This document shows, one piece after another, positions 1 to 5,934 of a stretch of 7,016 nt of DNA. A model generated the notes under the pieces. It was not told the DNA's origin and made no database searches. It saw only the letters and a program-made list of their open reading frames with translations. The stretch's first letter is position 1. Every line of letters starts with the position of its first letter. This DNA comes from Leptospira sp. (GTDB taxonomy: Bacteria; Spirochaetota; Leptospiria; Leptospirales; Leptospiraceae), in contig JALOTI010000118.1 in assembly GCA_025457985.1 (NCBI GenBank), forward strand, positions 1-7,016. Direction: 5' to 3'. The translations under genes and the position numbers were made by a program.

Positions 1-72
1 GAAAGACTAGGTGCGGAATCTGGGACTTGGGCCCAAATAAATCCAAAAATCCCCTCTGCCATAAGAATCTGA
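1..72 (+). CDS. Possible C-terminal end of an upstream gene (partial)
   Basis: The first frame is open from the window edge to a TGA at 70-72 and reads ERLGAESGTWAQINPKIPSA then IRI. It has believable codon use, but 23 residues are too few to name a family. There is a competing reading on the other strand: an ATG at 62-60, with GAGGGA ten bases upstream, opens MAEGIFGFIWAQVPDSAPSL and runs off the left edge. That would be the start of a gene divergent from the recombinase. A third frame on + stays open to 212 but is rich in Cys, His and Trp and looks non-coding. I slightly prefer the + reading, and sequence to the left would settle it at once. Confidence 0.3.
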   Translation, partial: ERLGAESGTWAQINPKIPSAIRI

Positions 73-273
73 TCCCTCACTGGCTCTTCCACTCTTTTTC
101 TCAACCGAATATACCTAATTATGTCAGATACCCTAGACAAATCCAGAAAACTTCGGGGAAAAAAGTCGAATTATGTCTTTTTTTCTCAAAAACTATACTA
201 AACAGAGAGTAAGTACTTGTATAGTATTTTTTTAGGGCATGAGATCAAAAACTTATGCCGATATTTCCTTTGT
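73..273 (+). promoter_or_regulatory. Intergenic region with candidate xerC promoter
   Basis: About 200 AT-rich bases separate the left-edge fragment from the recombinase start. The best sigma-70-like match on + is TTATGT (171-176), a 17-base spacer, then TATACT (194-199). The -10 matches 5 of 6 consensus bases, but the -35 is weak. Transcription would begin near 206, leaving a leader of roughly 68 bases before the ATG at 274. No other gene is evident here: the frame that is open through it has no ribosome binding site and an odd composition. If the left fragment is really a minus-strand gene, this region would also hold its promoter. Confidence 0.3.
192..225. repeat. 7-bp inverted repeat upstream of xerC
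   Basis: The arms ACTATAC (192-198) and GTATAGT (219-225) are perfect reverse complements separated by 20 bases, and a T-rich run follows (to 233). The left arm overlaps the candidate -10 box at 194-199. It could be a weak AU-rich hairpin, a terminator for an upstream + gene, or a protein-binding site over the promoter. The short arms and long loop make chance a real possibility in such AT-rich DNA. Confidence 0.3.
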
Positions 274-1209
274 ATGACAAGCCCTGTTCTCGAAGTGCAA
301 GTACCCTCTCATTTTCCGGCTCCCATGGCGGAACTCTTTCGCGAGTTTAGAACTTATTTAAAAATTGAAAAAAACTACTCCGAACATACGTTATTTGCTT
401 ATCTAAGAGACTTAAAATTTTTTTGTGAGTTTTGCCTCAAAGAAGAAATTGATATTCTCACCGTAGATGTGTTAGATGTTCGAGCATACTTTGCGGACTT
501 AAAGGCTACAAAAAAACAGGATAAAAGAACACAAAGTCGAAAGTTGTCTTCCTTACGGACTTTTTATAAATTTTTATTTCGTGAAGAAAAAGTCGAAAAA
601 AATCCTATTTTACAGGTGAGTTTTCCAAAAACAAAAAAGAAGCTTCCTAAAAATTTTACTCAAATCGAAACAGAAGATATACTTTGTTTTGATGAAGAAG
701 AAAAATCCCCAGAACTCGGAAAGAGAGATAGGGCTATCGTGGAAGTTTTATATAGTACGGGTTTACGTGTATTCGAGTTAGTATGTGCCAAAATGAGTGA
801 CCTAAGTGAAGATCTAACGTCACTTAAAGTTATGGGTAAAAGACGAAAAGAAAGATATGTATTTTTAGGTGACGAGGCAAAAAAAGCACTGCAAGAGTAT
901 TTGGAAGAGCGAGGAAATAAATCTGCACCTGAGATATTTTTGAACCAAAGAGGAACTAAACTCACAACCAGAGGAATACGATATATTTTAGCCGAACGAA
1001 GATCCGTTATGGGAATGGAAAAAGCAATCACACCACATAAGTTTCGTCATACGTTTGCTACAGATTTACTGAATGCGGGGGCAGATATCCGAGCTGTTCA
1101 AGAGTTACTTGGCCATGCATCATTATCCTCGACCCAAGTGTATCTAAGTGTCTCTCGAGATAGACTCAAAGAAGTTTATAGAAACGCACACCCACATGCT
1201 AAAAAATAA
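274..1209 (+). CDS. xerC: Tyrosine recombinase, XerC-like
   Basis: Site-specific tyrosine recombinase, probably one half of the XerC/XerD pair that resolves chromosome dimers at dif before division. From ATG 274 it has 311 residues, near the usual ~300. An N-terminal SAM-like core-binding domain (about residues 20-105) carries the typical YLKIEKNYSEHTL start. The catalytic domain follows with all expected residues: Arg165 in YSTGLRVFELV, Lys189 in VMGKRRKER, His255 and Arg258 in PHKFRHTFATDLL, His281 in LLGHASLSST, and nucleophile Tyr290. The tail (KEVYRNAHPHAKK) resembles XerC (AHPRAK) more than XerD, hence the symbol. An in-frame TTG at 217 would add 19 residues, but it sits in the inverted repeat and lacks homology-like sequence. 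No strong Shine-Dalgarno is seen at 274. The XerC/XerD split is by eye only. The tyrosine recombinase family call is firm. Confidence 0.93.
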   Translation: MTSPVLEVQVPSHFPAPMAELFREFRTYLKIEKNYSEHTLFAYLRDLKFFCEFCLKEEIDILTVDVLDVRAYFADLKATKKQDKRTQSRKLSSLRTFYKFLFREEKVEKNPILQVSFPKTKKKLPKNFTQIETEDILCFDEEEKSPELGKRDRAIVEVLYSTGLRVFELVCAKMSDLSEDLTSLKVMGKRRKERYVFLGDEAKKALQEYLEERGNKSAPEIFLNQRGTKLTTRGIRYILAERRSVMGMEKAITPHKFRHTFATDLLNAGADIRAVQELLGHASLSSTQVYLSVSRDRLKEVYRNAHPHAKK

Positions 1210-1491
1210 CTAAGATTCAAAAACATCATCTAAATACTGCCAACCAAATGGAAGAGATGTGGTGAGAAGGGCCAAAAAAAGCTTTCGGAGGGAAAAGTTT
1301 TTATCTTTGGCGTAGAGGACTATAGATCCAACTAAAATCACAAAAAGTACTCCGTGGACCATTCCCAGGATTTTTACAACAATCGGGATTCCCCAAATGT
1401 ATTTGAGAGGCATTGCAAAACAGAGAAGTAGTAGAAACGAAAGACCTTCTATGAAACTGAATAAATGCAGGCGAGTTAGATTGATTTTCAT
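1210..1491 (-). CDS. DUF3817 family small integral membrane protein
   Basis: A 93-residue membrane protein matching the DUF3817 (YdzA-like) pattern. An early EGLSFLLLL segment (residues 15-23) runs into AMPLKYIWGIP (26-36). HGVLFVILVG (46-55) follows, and LPFGWQYLDD (80-89) lies near the end. About three membrane-spanning segments are visible, at roughly 11-28, 38-60 and 69-84. The function of the family is not known to me. It starts at an ATG with AAGG directly before it (ATAAGGATG), a very close Shine-Dalgarno. Its TAG stop (1212-1210) sits immediately next to the recombinase TAA (1207-1209), so the two genes converge with no spacer. It diverges from the acyltransferase across 66 bases. Confidence 0.85.
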   Translation of the reverse strand: MKINLTRLHLFSFIEGLSFLLLLCFAMPLKYIWGIPIVVKILGMVHGVLFVILVGSIVLYAKDKNFSLRKLFLALLTTSLPFGWQYLDDVFES

Positions 1492-1511
1492 CCTTATTTA
1501 GACTTTGCTTC

Positions 1512-1540
1512 TTAAAAAAAAGAGTTACAAACAACATAAT
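1512..1540 (+). promoter_or_regulatory. Candidate promoter for the acyltransferase gene
   Basis: In the 66-base divergent spacer, TTAAAA (1512-1517, 4 of 6 to TTGACA) and CATAAT (1535-1540, 5 of 6 to TATAAT) are separated by exactly 17 bases. Transcription would start near 1547, only about 11 bases before the ATG at 1558. That fits the absence of a recognisable Shine-Dalgarno there and would give a very short leader. I found no equally good minus-strand pair for the DUF3817 gene. The AT-rich context makes chance matches common. Confidence 0.33.
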
Positions 1541-1557
1541 TCTGTATTCTTTCTTCT

Positions 1558-2337
1558 ATGTCGCGACTGTCCTTTTTTGTAACTCTCTGTTACGCAATTC
1601 CAATATTGCTTCCCATTTACCCGTTTGGGCTCCTTTTATCGTACCTTTTAAAGATAACAAATTTTGATGACGCTTCGGATAAGATCAACAACACGTTGGC
1701 ATATCTTTGGTATCGAATTTTTTTTATACTTTCTCGAAGGACATTGGTTTTGGACTTAAAGAAATGGAACCCAGAAAACAAAAATCGGTTTTTAATCTGC
1801 AACCACACTAACTCTTTAGAAGTTCCATTAGTAGTCGCTCTACCTTTCTTAAGCGGATCCATAGATACCCATCTTTCTTATTTGGGGGGCGATATCATAC
1901 AAAGATACAAAATCATACCACTCATGATGCATGCCCGAATCGTTGAGGCAGTGATCTATTCGGAAAAAAAACCAAATTTTCGCAATTTTAAGTCCGACGT
2001 ACTCCGAGTGTTGGAAAAGAGATCTATCTTTCTTTATCCAGAAGGTGAACGAACCTATACGGAAGAGATTCGACCCTTTCAAACTGGTGTTCTAAAAATT
2101 GCGTATAAGTTTCAGATAGACTTAGATGTGTTTGTTGTGAGTGGTTTGATGGGTTTTTCTGATGAAGTTGTTTATTCGGAAATGGCAAAAGATCGGAAAG
2201 TCTACTTTAGTTTTTGTGGAACCGTATTTGCTAAGGATCATATCGACTTTGAAACTTATCTGAATCATGCTCACAAACTTATGAAAGATAAAAAAAGGGA
2301 ACTAGAGAGATTACACAATTCTTCGTTCAATGGATAG
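1558..2337 (+). CDS. Lysophospholipid acyltransferase family protein (PlsC-like)
   Basis: A 259-residue glycerolipid acyltransferase of the PlsC/LPLAT family, which transfers an acyl chain from acyl-CoA or acyl-ACP to a lyso-lipid at the inner membrane. A hydrophobic N-terminal segment (about 8-32) probably anchors it. The catalytic block is NHTNSLEVP, with His83 and an acidic residue five positions on. That residue is Glu88 rather than the usual Asp of HX4D. Block III is YPEGERT (160-166), the counterpart of FPEGTRS, and RPFQTGVLKIA (172-182) matches the following GAxxLA block. The C-terminal part (about 216-251) is charged and helical. It need not be the main 1-acylglycerol-3-phosphate acyltransferase, since Glu88 and the divergent C-terminus suggest another acceptor, so I give no symbol. 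Its last 27 bases overlap the end of the convergent CPBP gene. Confidence 0.85.
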   Translation: MSRLSFFVTLCYAIPILLPIYPFGLLLSYLLKITNFDDASDKINNTLAYLWYRIFFILSRRTLVLDLKKWNPENKNRFLICNHTNSLEVPLVVALPFLSGSIDTHLSYLGGDIIQRYKIIPLMMHARIVEAVIYSEKKPNFRNFKSDVLRVLEKRSIFLYPEGERTYTEEIRPFQTGVLKIAYKFQIDLDVFVVSGLMGFSDEVVYSEMAKDRKVYFSFCGTVFAKDHIDFETYLNHAHKLMKDKKRELERLHNSSFNG

Positions 2338-3165
2338 GCCTTTCGTTTTTTTGGTCTGAATCAAAAGGACGAAGCGCTTTAAGAAAAAAAGAATTAGAAG
2401 AATTAAAATCCAAGCAGGAATAGATTTTAGAAGTTTTTCCCCACCAAACGTCTTTTGTAATACTGAGTCAAAATGGTTGATAAAATATTTGTCTAGTTTT
2501 ACCACGTAAACCCAACCTGCATGTATACCGATAGACAAATAAAGAGATTTTGAATATTCGAATGCATTGGTCAATATCACACCGATTAAAAATAAACCAA
2601 AAAACTCAGGAATCAAAACTTGCCAGTGTGTAGTTGGACGGACAAAATGGGTAATGGCAAAAAATGCACTCGAAAGGATCACAGCTTTTGGAACACCAAG
2701 ATCCATCTTTAGTTCCGAATAAACAAACCCCCTAAAGAACCATTCCTCAACCACTGCAATTGTAAATACGACAAAAAGCTGGAACACCAAATCAAAGTAA
2801 AATTTAGGATTCCAATTTGATGTTTCGAGAATTGATTCTCTAGTAAAAAACTGAATCATGATTAGAACGATCATTGAAAAAATTCCAAATAAAAATCCAG
2901 AGGAAAGCATTTTGAAAGAGTTTTCATCTTTTTGCAATCCAAACTCTAAAAATGATCTTTTTGTAATCTTTTTGATATAGATATATACGAAAACAAATAG
3001 AACTACAGTTAAACAACGGGAATAGATTTTTAAAAAATGGAATGGTTTAGCGTTTGTTACATCCGCAAGTATTAGGCTTTGTACGTAATACAATAACCAT
3101 GAAAGGCATAGAGCAGTAATAATTGTACTTAGGAGTAGTTTTGAGATTTTAGTGAAGGACTTCAA
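2311..3165 (-). CDS. CPBP family intramembrane metalloprotease
   Basis: A multi-span membrane protein of 284 residues in the CPBP (CAAX protease/bacteriocin-processing, Abi) family, which hydrolyses peptide bonds within the membrane. Motif 1 is EEWFFRGF (Glu140, Glu141, Arg145), motif 2 is FFAITHF with His173, and motif 3 is IGIHAGW with His215. Residue 219 is Val where Rce1-type enzymes often have Asn. About seven or eight hydrophobic segments are visible, including 10-32, 50-66, 88-107, 123-141, 158-174 and 250-269. The start is TTG 3165. There is no in-frame ATG between the upstream in-frame TAA, which is the PilZ stop, and well inside the protein. The gene follows PilZ by 21 bases and is probably co-transcribed. 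The substrate is unknown; in this cluster an envelope role is a guess. The 3' end overlaps the acyltransferase. Confidence 0.85.
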   Translation of the reverse strand: MKSFTKISKLLLSTIITALCLSWLLYYVQSLILADVTNAKPFHFLKIYSRCLTVVLFVFVYIYIKKITKRSFLEFGLQKDENSFKMLSSGFLFGIFSMIVLIMIQFFTRESILETSNWNPKFYFDLVFQLFVVFTIAVVEEWFFRGFVYSELKMDLGVPKAVILSSAFFAITHFVRPTTHWQVLIPEFFGLFLIGVILTNAFEYSKSLYLSIGIHAGWVYVVKLDKYFINHFDSVLQKTFGGEKLLKSIPAWILILLILFFLKRFVLLIQTKKTKGLSIERRIV

Positions 3166-3186
3166 TCCATACCAAACTGCAAAGAT

Positions 3187-3804
3187 TTAATAGTTTTTAC
3201 TATTCTTTTCTAGTTCTTCTTGGATGTATTTGTCGACTTTTTTCATCGCATCAATGGATAGAGTTGTGAACTTTATGCCCGATAAAAAAACATCGTTCAT
3301 ATTTGGGGCTGGATGGGACCACATCACGAGACCCTGGCAGATAAATCTGAGTCCCGAGCCTGCGATATAAACATTCAAACTCAAAATCATATTCTTTTGC
3401 AAATACTTGTCTGCCTTCATTTTCAGACCGACCGTACTTAAGTCTGTGATAAAACCATCATATCTTCCTGTTTCTGTCCAAATCGTATAATTGAATTTGA
3501 TATGGCATCGCAGTCTTGGAGACTTGCGGATCTGGCTTTTATGGATTACTTTTGGTTTTACGATGTATACAAATCCCCTTTCCTCTCCAGGTAAGATCTC
3601 CGATTCAAATGCAAAATTGTAATTGGACATGGAGAATTCAACTTGTATTGTCTTCCCACGGTTTTCATCAAAAAAGATAGGATCCATGGTCAGTTTCATA
3701 CGGGTGGCTTCCATGGTATCGAAAAATCCTTGGTATTTGATACCTTCTGGATTGTTTTCCTTAGGTAAAATTTGCATCGGTAAATGTTGTTGGAAGGCTG
3801 TCAC
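3187..3804 (-). CDS. PilZ domain protein with YcgR-like N-terminal region
   Basis: A predicted cytoplasmic c-di-GMP receptor of 205 residues. The C-terminal PilZ domain shows both halves of the nucleotide-binding signature: RKSPR (RxxxR, residues 93-97), followed about 25 residues on by DLSTVG (121-126, the D/NxSxxG motif), and then a beta-rich stretch ending GIKFTTL (176-182). The N-terminal ~90 residues, which include IQVEFSMSNYNFAFES and run into a FVYIVKPKVIHKSQIRKSPR linker, resemble the YcgR-N type barrel found before PilZ. The start is GTG 3804, because AGGAGA lies six bases upstream. An upstream TTG at 3837 has no such site. PilZ proteins adjust motility, secretion or polysaccharide synthesis in response to c-di-GMP, and the partner here is not visible. 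It is followed closely by the CPBP gene. Confidence 0.88.
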   Translation of the reverse strand: MTAFQQHLPMQILPKENNPEGIKYQGFFDTMEATRMKLTMDPIFFDENRGKTIQVEFSMSNYNFAFESEILPGEERGFVYIVKPKVIHKSQIRKSPRLRCHIKFNYTIWTETGRYDGFITDLSTVGLKMKADKYLQKNMILSLNVYIAGSGLRFICQGLVMWSHPAPNMNDVFLSGIKFTTLSIDAMKKVDKYIQEELEKNSKNY

Positions 3805-3810
3805 AGAAGT

Positions 3811-3816
3811 TCTCCT
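3811..3816 (-). promoter_or_regulatory. Shine-Dalgarno that fixes the PilZ start
   Basis: AGGAGA on the minus strand, six bases before GTG 3804. It is the clearest ribosome binding site in the window and the reason to prefer GTG 3804 over the longer TTG 3837 frame. Confidence 0.75.
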
Positions 3817-3847
3817 AAGCTCAATTAGGATAAACAAGTAGCATTAG

Positions 3848-3870
3848 AAAAAAAGCATTTTTTAAAAATG
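3848..3870 (-). terminator. Weak AU-rich hairpin plus T-run after the 335-residue gene
   Basis: Read on the minus strand, eight bases after the stop of the 335-residue gene, CATTTTT and AAAAATG form a near-perfect palindrome (3870-3856). C and seven T follow (to 3848). The layout is that of an intrinsic terminator, but the stem is nearly all A-U with almost no loop, so it would be weak at best. If it works, it splits the minus cluster into a promoter-proximal LPS unit and a PilZ-CPBP unit with its own promoter in 3805-3847. I could not pick a convincing -35/-10 pair there. Confidence 0.22.
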
Positions 3871-3877
3871 TAAAAAT

Positions 3878-4885
3878 TTATTTTGAAGGATAGAATATAA
3901 CAGAGCGAATGATTTTACCGTTTGGGGTTTCATCATATATTACTTCAGCAGATTTTTCTCGGGCTGGCAGATACAATTGTGTTGCCTCCACTAACTCGTA
4001 TGCAGTGAGGCTATAGTCCAAAACCTGAATAACAAGACCTAAGGTCAAAAATCTTTCTTTAGTTACTTTTTTAGTTTCCGTAGTTTTAGAAGCTATCAAC
4101 CACTTATAAAGTCTGGCTGATTTATTGGTCTCAATTAAGTTTTGTATATCAAGATGGAAGCTGGGTAAAACAGCAGATTGCTTCGAAAACCTGATTTCTA
4201 AATTACGGTAATTTTCTTGCGTTAGTCGATTTGAAAGTTGGAGGTCAAAGAGTTCGTCATCCATGTATTCCAAACTATCGCAGGTAGAAAAAACTGTATC
4301 ACAAAGATGGCCATAGTTTCTATGAAAAAAATAAATGTAAAAAATCTTCCCTGTTGTTGGATGAAATAGAACCTTTGCATTGTAATTTTCCATTCTACCA
4401 AATTTAAAATACGAACGCAGTCGTTTGTAAATATTGAAACTAATCCCATAAATATCCTTTAACACAGGAAGGTCAATTTTCCCCGTACCTCTCTGTGCTA
4501 TATACAATGGTTCAAAGCTAACATGACCATTGCGTTTTGCGATCTCACGCAGATATTCTGTCGCCGTTTCCAGTTCGGCAGAATCCAAAGTAAATCCCAT
4601 AGATCCTGAGAAGTCAATTACAAGTTTACCTCCATTTTTTCCCAGATCCGTCCAAACTTCCTCAATATATTTGTCTTCGCGATCAAAAGCTACAATTTTA
4701 CAATCTAACGAACATTTGATTTGTTCTTCATATTTTTCTTTATTAGGGGATGGGAGTTTGTTTTCAAAGAATTCTGAATCAAATTCTTGAGGTGATAAAG
4801 GAAAAAGGATTAAAAAAAAGATAAAAAAGAAGATAGATAGGAAAAAAAGGGGATAGACCCTTAATTTTCGAGGGGCAGTTACCAT
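3878..4885 (-). CDS. Unrecognised exported or membrane-anchored protein with DFSGSM motif
   Basis: A 335-residue protein I do not recognise. A basic N-terminus (MVTAPRKLR) is followed by one long hydrophobic stretch (about 11-30) rich in Phe, Leu and Ile. This is a signal peptide or signal anchor, so the rest is probably periplasmic. No lipobox cysteine follows it. The mature part has four cysteines in two close pairs (Cys58/Cys62 and Cys195/Cys202), which would suit disulfides outside the cytoplasm. At 87-96, KLVIDFSGSM looks like the strand and DxSxS (MIDAS) start of a von Willebrand A domain, followed by an amphipathic helix (about 102-118). I cannot find the later MIDAS Thr and Asp blocks, so a vWA call is not safe. 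It starts at ATG 4885 inside the end of the heptosyltransferase gene (7-base overlap, ATGGTAA), has no evident Shine-Dalgarno and is probably translationally coupled. Confidence 0.8.
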   Translation of the reverse strand: MVTAPRKLRVYPLFFLSIFFFIFFLILFPLSPQEFDSEFFENKLPSPNKEKYEEQIKCSLDCKIVAFDREDKYIEEVWTDLGKNGGKLVIDFSGSMGFTLDSAELETATEYLREIAKRNGHVSFEPLYIAQRGTGKIDLPVLKDIYGISFNIYKRLRSYFKFGRMENYNAKVLFHPTTGKIFYIYFFHRNYGHLCDTVFSTCDSLEYMDDELFDLQLSNRLTQENYRNLEIRFSKQSAVLPSFHLDIQNLIETNKSARLYKWLIASKTTETKKVTKERFLTLGLVIQVLDYSLTAYELVEATQLYLPAREKSAEVIYDETPNGKIIRSVIFYPSK

Positions 4886-5934
4886 AATGTATTTACATTT
4901 TGTAAAACTCTAATCCGTCTAACGACATCTAGTGGATCGATAAGTTCCATACAAGCGTGGTCGCCTCGGAAACATTTTGTATTGCCATAGATAGAACAAG
5001 GTCTACAAGGTAAATCCACTTGTAATACGCCTGTGTCCTCCTGTGCAAATGGACCAAATCCTGACATAGGATGTGTGGTGCCATAAAGTCCAATCACTGG
5101 TTTTTTTAATAGAGCAGCAATGTGGACGTTGGAACTATCCATCCCAATCATCACATCCAATCGGTCCATGATTCCAAGTTCCCCACGGATTCCCAAATTT
5201 CCACCTTGTACAAGATGTACTCGAGGAGAGTTGTTTTTAAGAATATTGAGTTTTCCAGCTTCATCTTTTCCACCAAAAAGAAAGATGCTGACTTCTGGAA
5301 ATTCATCTAAAATGATTTCAACAAGTCGTTTGGATTTTTCAAAACTCCATTCTTTTAAAGCATGACCTGCAAAGGGAGCAAACCCAATCCATTGTCCTGA
5401 TTTTTTGTCTAGACCTATCGACTTAAAATATTCTTTGGCATAGATTTTTGATTCTCCATCCACATTGAGCCAAGGCCCTTTCCGCAGAGGAGCATCAAAA
5501 CCAGCTTTGCGAAATACGTTTAAGTAGCGTTCAACGGTATGGGGTAGGGTTTTAAGCTTTTTGTTATATCGTCTTGTTTGTGCAATTTTTTCCCTACGAC
5601 CTTTTATAATCTTTTGGTAGGGAACACCTTTTGTTCGAAAGATAAAAGAAATAAGGCGTGATCGCAATGATCCATGTAGATCAATCACATACCCAAAAGG
5701 ACCAAGTTTGGATATATCTCGATACATCCTCCATAATCCAATAATCCCCTTGTATTTTTTTAAATTGATACCAAGGACATTTAAGTTGGGAATGTTATAG
5801 AAGAAAGGGGAGAAATTCCCTCGCGTAACAACCGTAATTTGTATATTTGAGTACTTTGCAGCGATTGCGATCAATGCAGGAGTTGTAAGGGCAACATCTC
5901 CCATCGCTGAAAATCTAAGTACAAGTAAATTCAT
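4879..5934 (-). CDS. Glycosyltransferase family 9 (LPS heptosyltransferase-like)
   Basis: A 351-residue GT-B glycosyltransferase of family 9, the WaaC/WaaF type that adds ADP-heptose (or a related sugar) to the LPS core at the inner face of the cytoplasmic membrane. The N-terminus has LVLRFSAMGDVALTTPAL, with Asp13 as the likely catalytic base. The donor-binding half carries FAPFAGHALKEWSFEKSKRL (about 185-204, Lys194), FLFGGKDE (218-225) and IGMDSSNVHIAALLKKPVIG (263-282) followed by LYGTTHP. The C-terminal CRPC...C...C cysteine set (310, 313, 321, 328) is usual in many family members. Which sugar and acceptor it uses cannot be read from sequence, so I give no waa symbol. The ATG overlaps the DUF4254 stop (ATGA, 5934-5931). 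DUF4254 is a frequent neighbour of GT9 genes, which supports an LPS or surface-glycan role. Confidence 0.92.
   Translation of the reverse strand: MNLLVLRFSAMGDVALTTPALIAIAAKYSNIQITVVTRGNFSPFFYNIPNLNVLGINLKKYKGIIGLWRMYRDISKLGPFGYVIDLHGSLRSRLISFIFRTKGVPYQKIIKGRREKIAQTRRYNKKLKTLPHTVERYLNVFRKAGFDAPLRKGPWLNVDGESKIYAKEYFKSIGLDKKSGQWIGFAPFAGHALKEWSFEKSKRLVEIILDEFPEVSIFLFGGKDEAGKLNILKNNSPRVHLVQGGNLGIRGELGIMDRLDVMIGMDSSNVHIAALLKKPVIGLYGTTHPMSGFGPFAQEDTGVLQVDLPCRPCSIYGNTKCFRGDHACMELIDPLDVVRRIRVLQNVNTLW

Noticed and set aside
27..212. 61-codon + ORF (TTG start) before the recombinase
   Set aside because: No ribosome binding site, His/Cys/Trp-rich unnatural composition, and it would contain the candidate promoter. 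It reads as non-coding.
660..1031. Minus-strand ORF of 123 codons inside the recombinase
   Set aside because: It is antisense to the catalytic domain, which has every expected residue. Ser/Leu-rich shadow composition.
274..1209. Tyrosine recombinase as the integrase of a mobile element
   Set aside because: The sequence has a XerC-like C-terminus, the composition matches its neighbours, and no att-like direct repeats, tRNA gene or cargo genes are nearby.
2330..2365. Terminator after the acyltransferase (AGGCCT followed by a T-run)
   Set aside because: The palindrome is only six bases with no stem to extend, and the T-run encodes part of the CPBP C-terminus.
3805..3837. Longer PilZ protein from TTG 3837
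   Set aside because: The added residues (MFILIELRRTS) would cover the AGGAGA site, which sits at ideal distance from GTG 3804.
4222..4449. Minus ORF of 75 codons inside the 335-residue gene
   Set aside because: It is a frame-shifted shadow of the larger coding frame, without its own ribosome binding site.
4597..4626. Calling the 335-residue protein a von Willebrand A domain protein outright
   Set aside because: Only the first MIDAS-like block (DFSGSM) is visible. The later Thr and Asp blocks and the typical strand pattern could not be found by eye.
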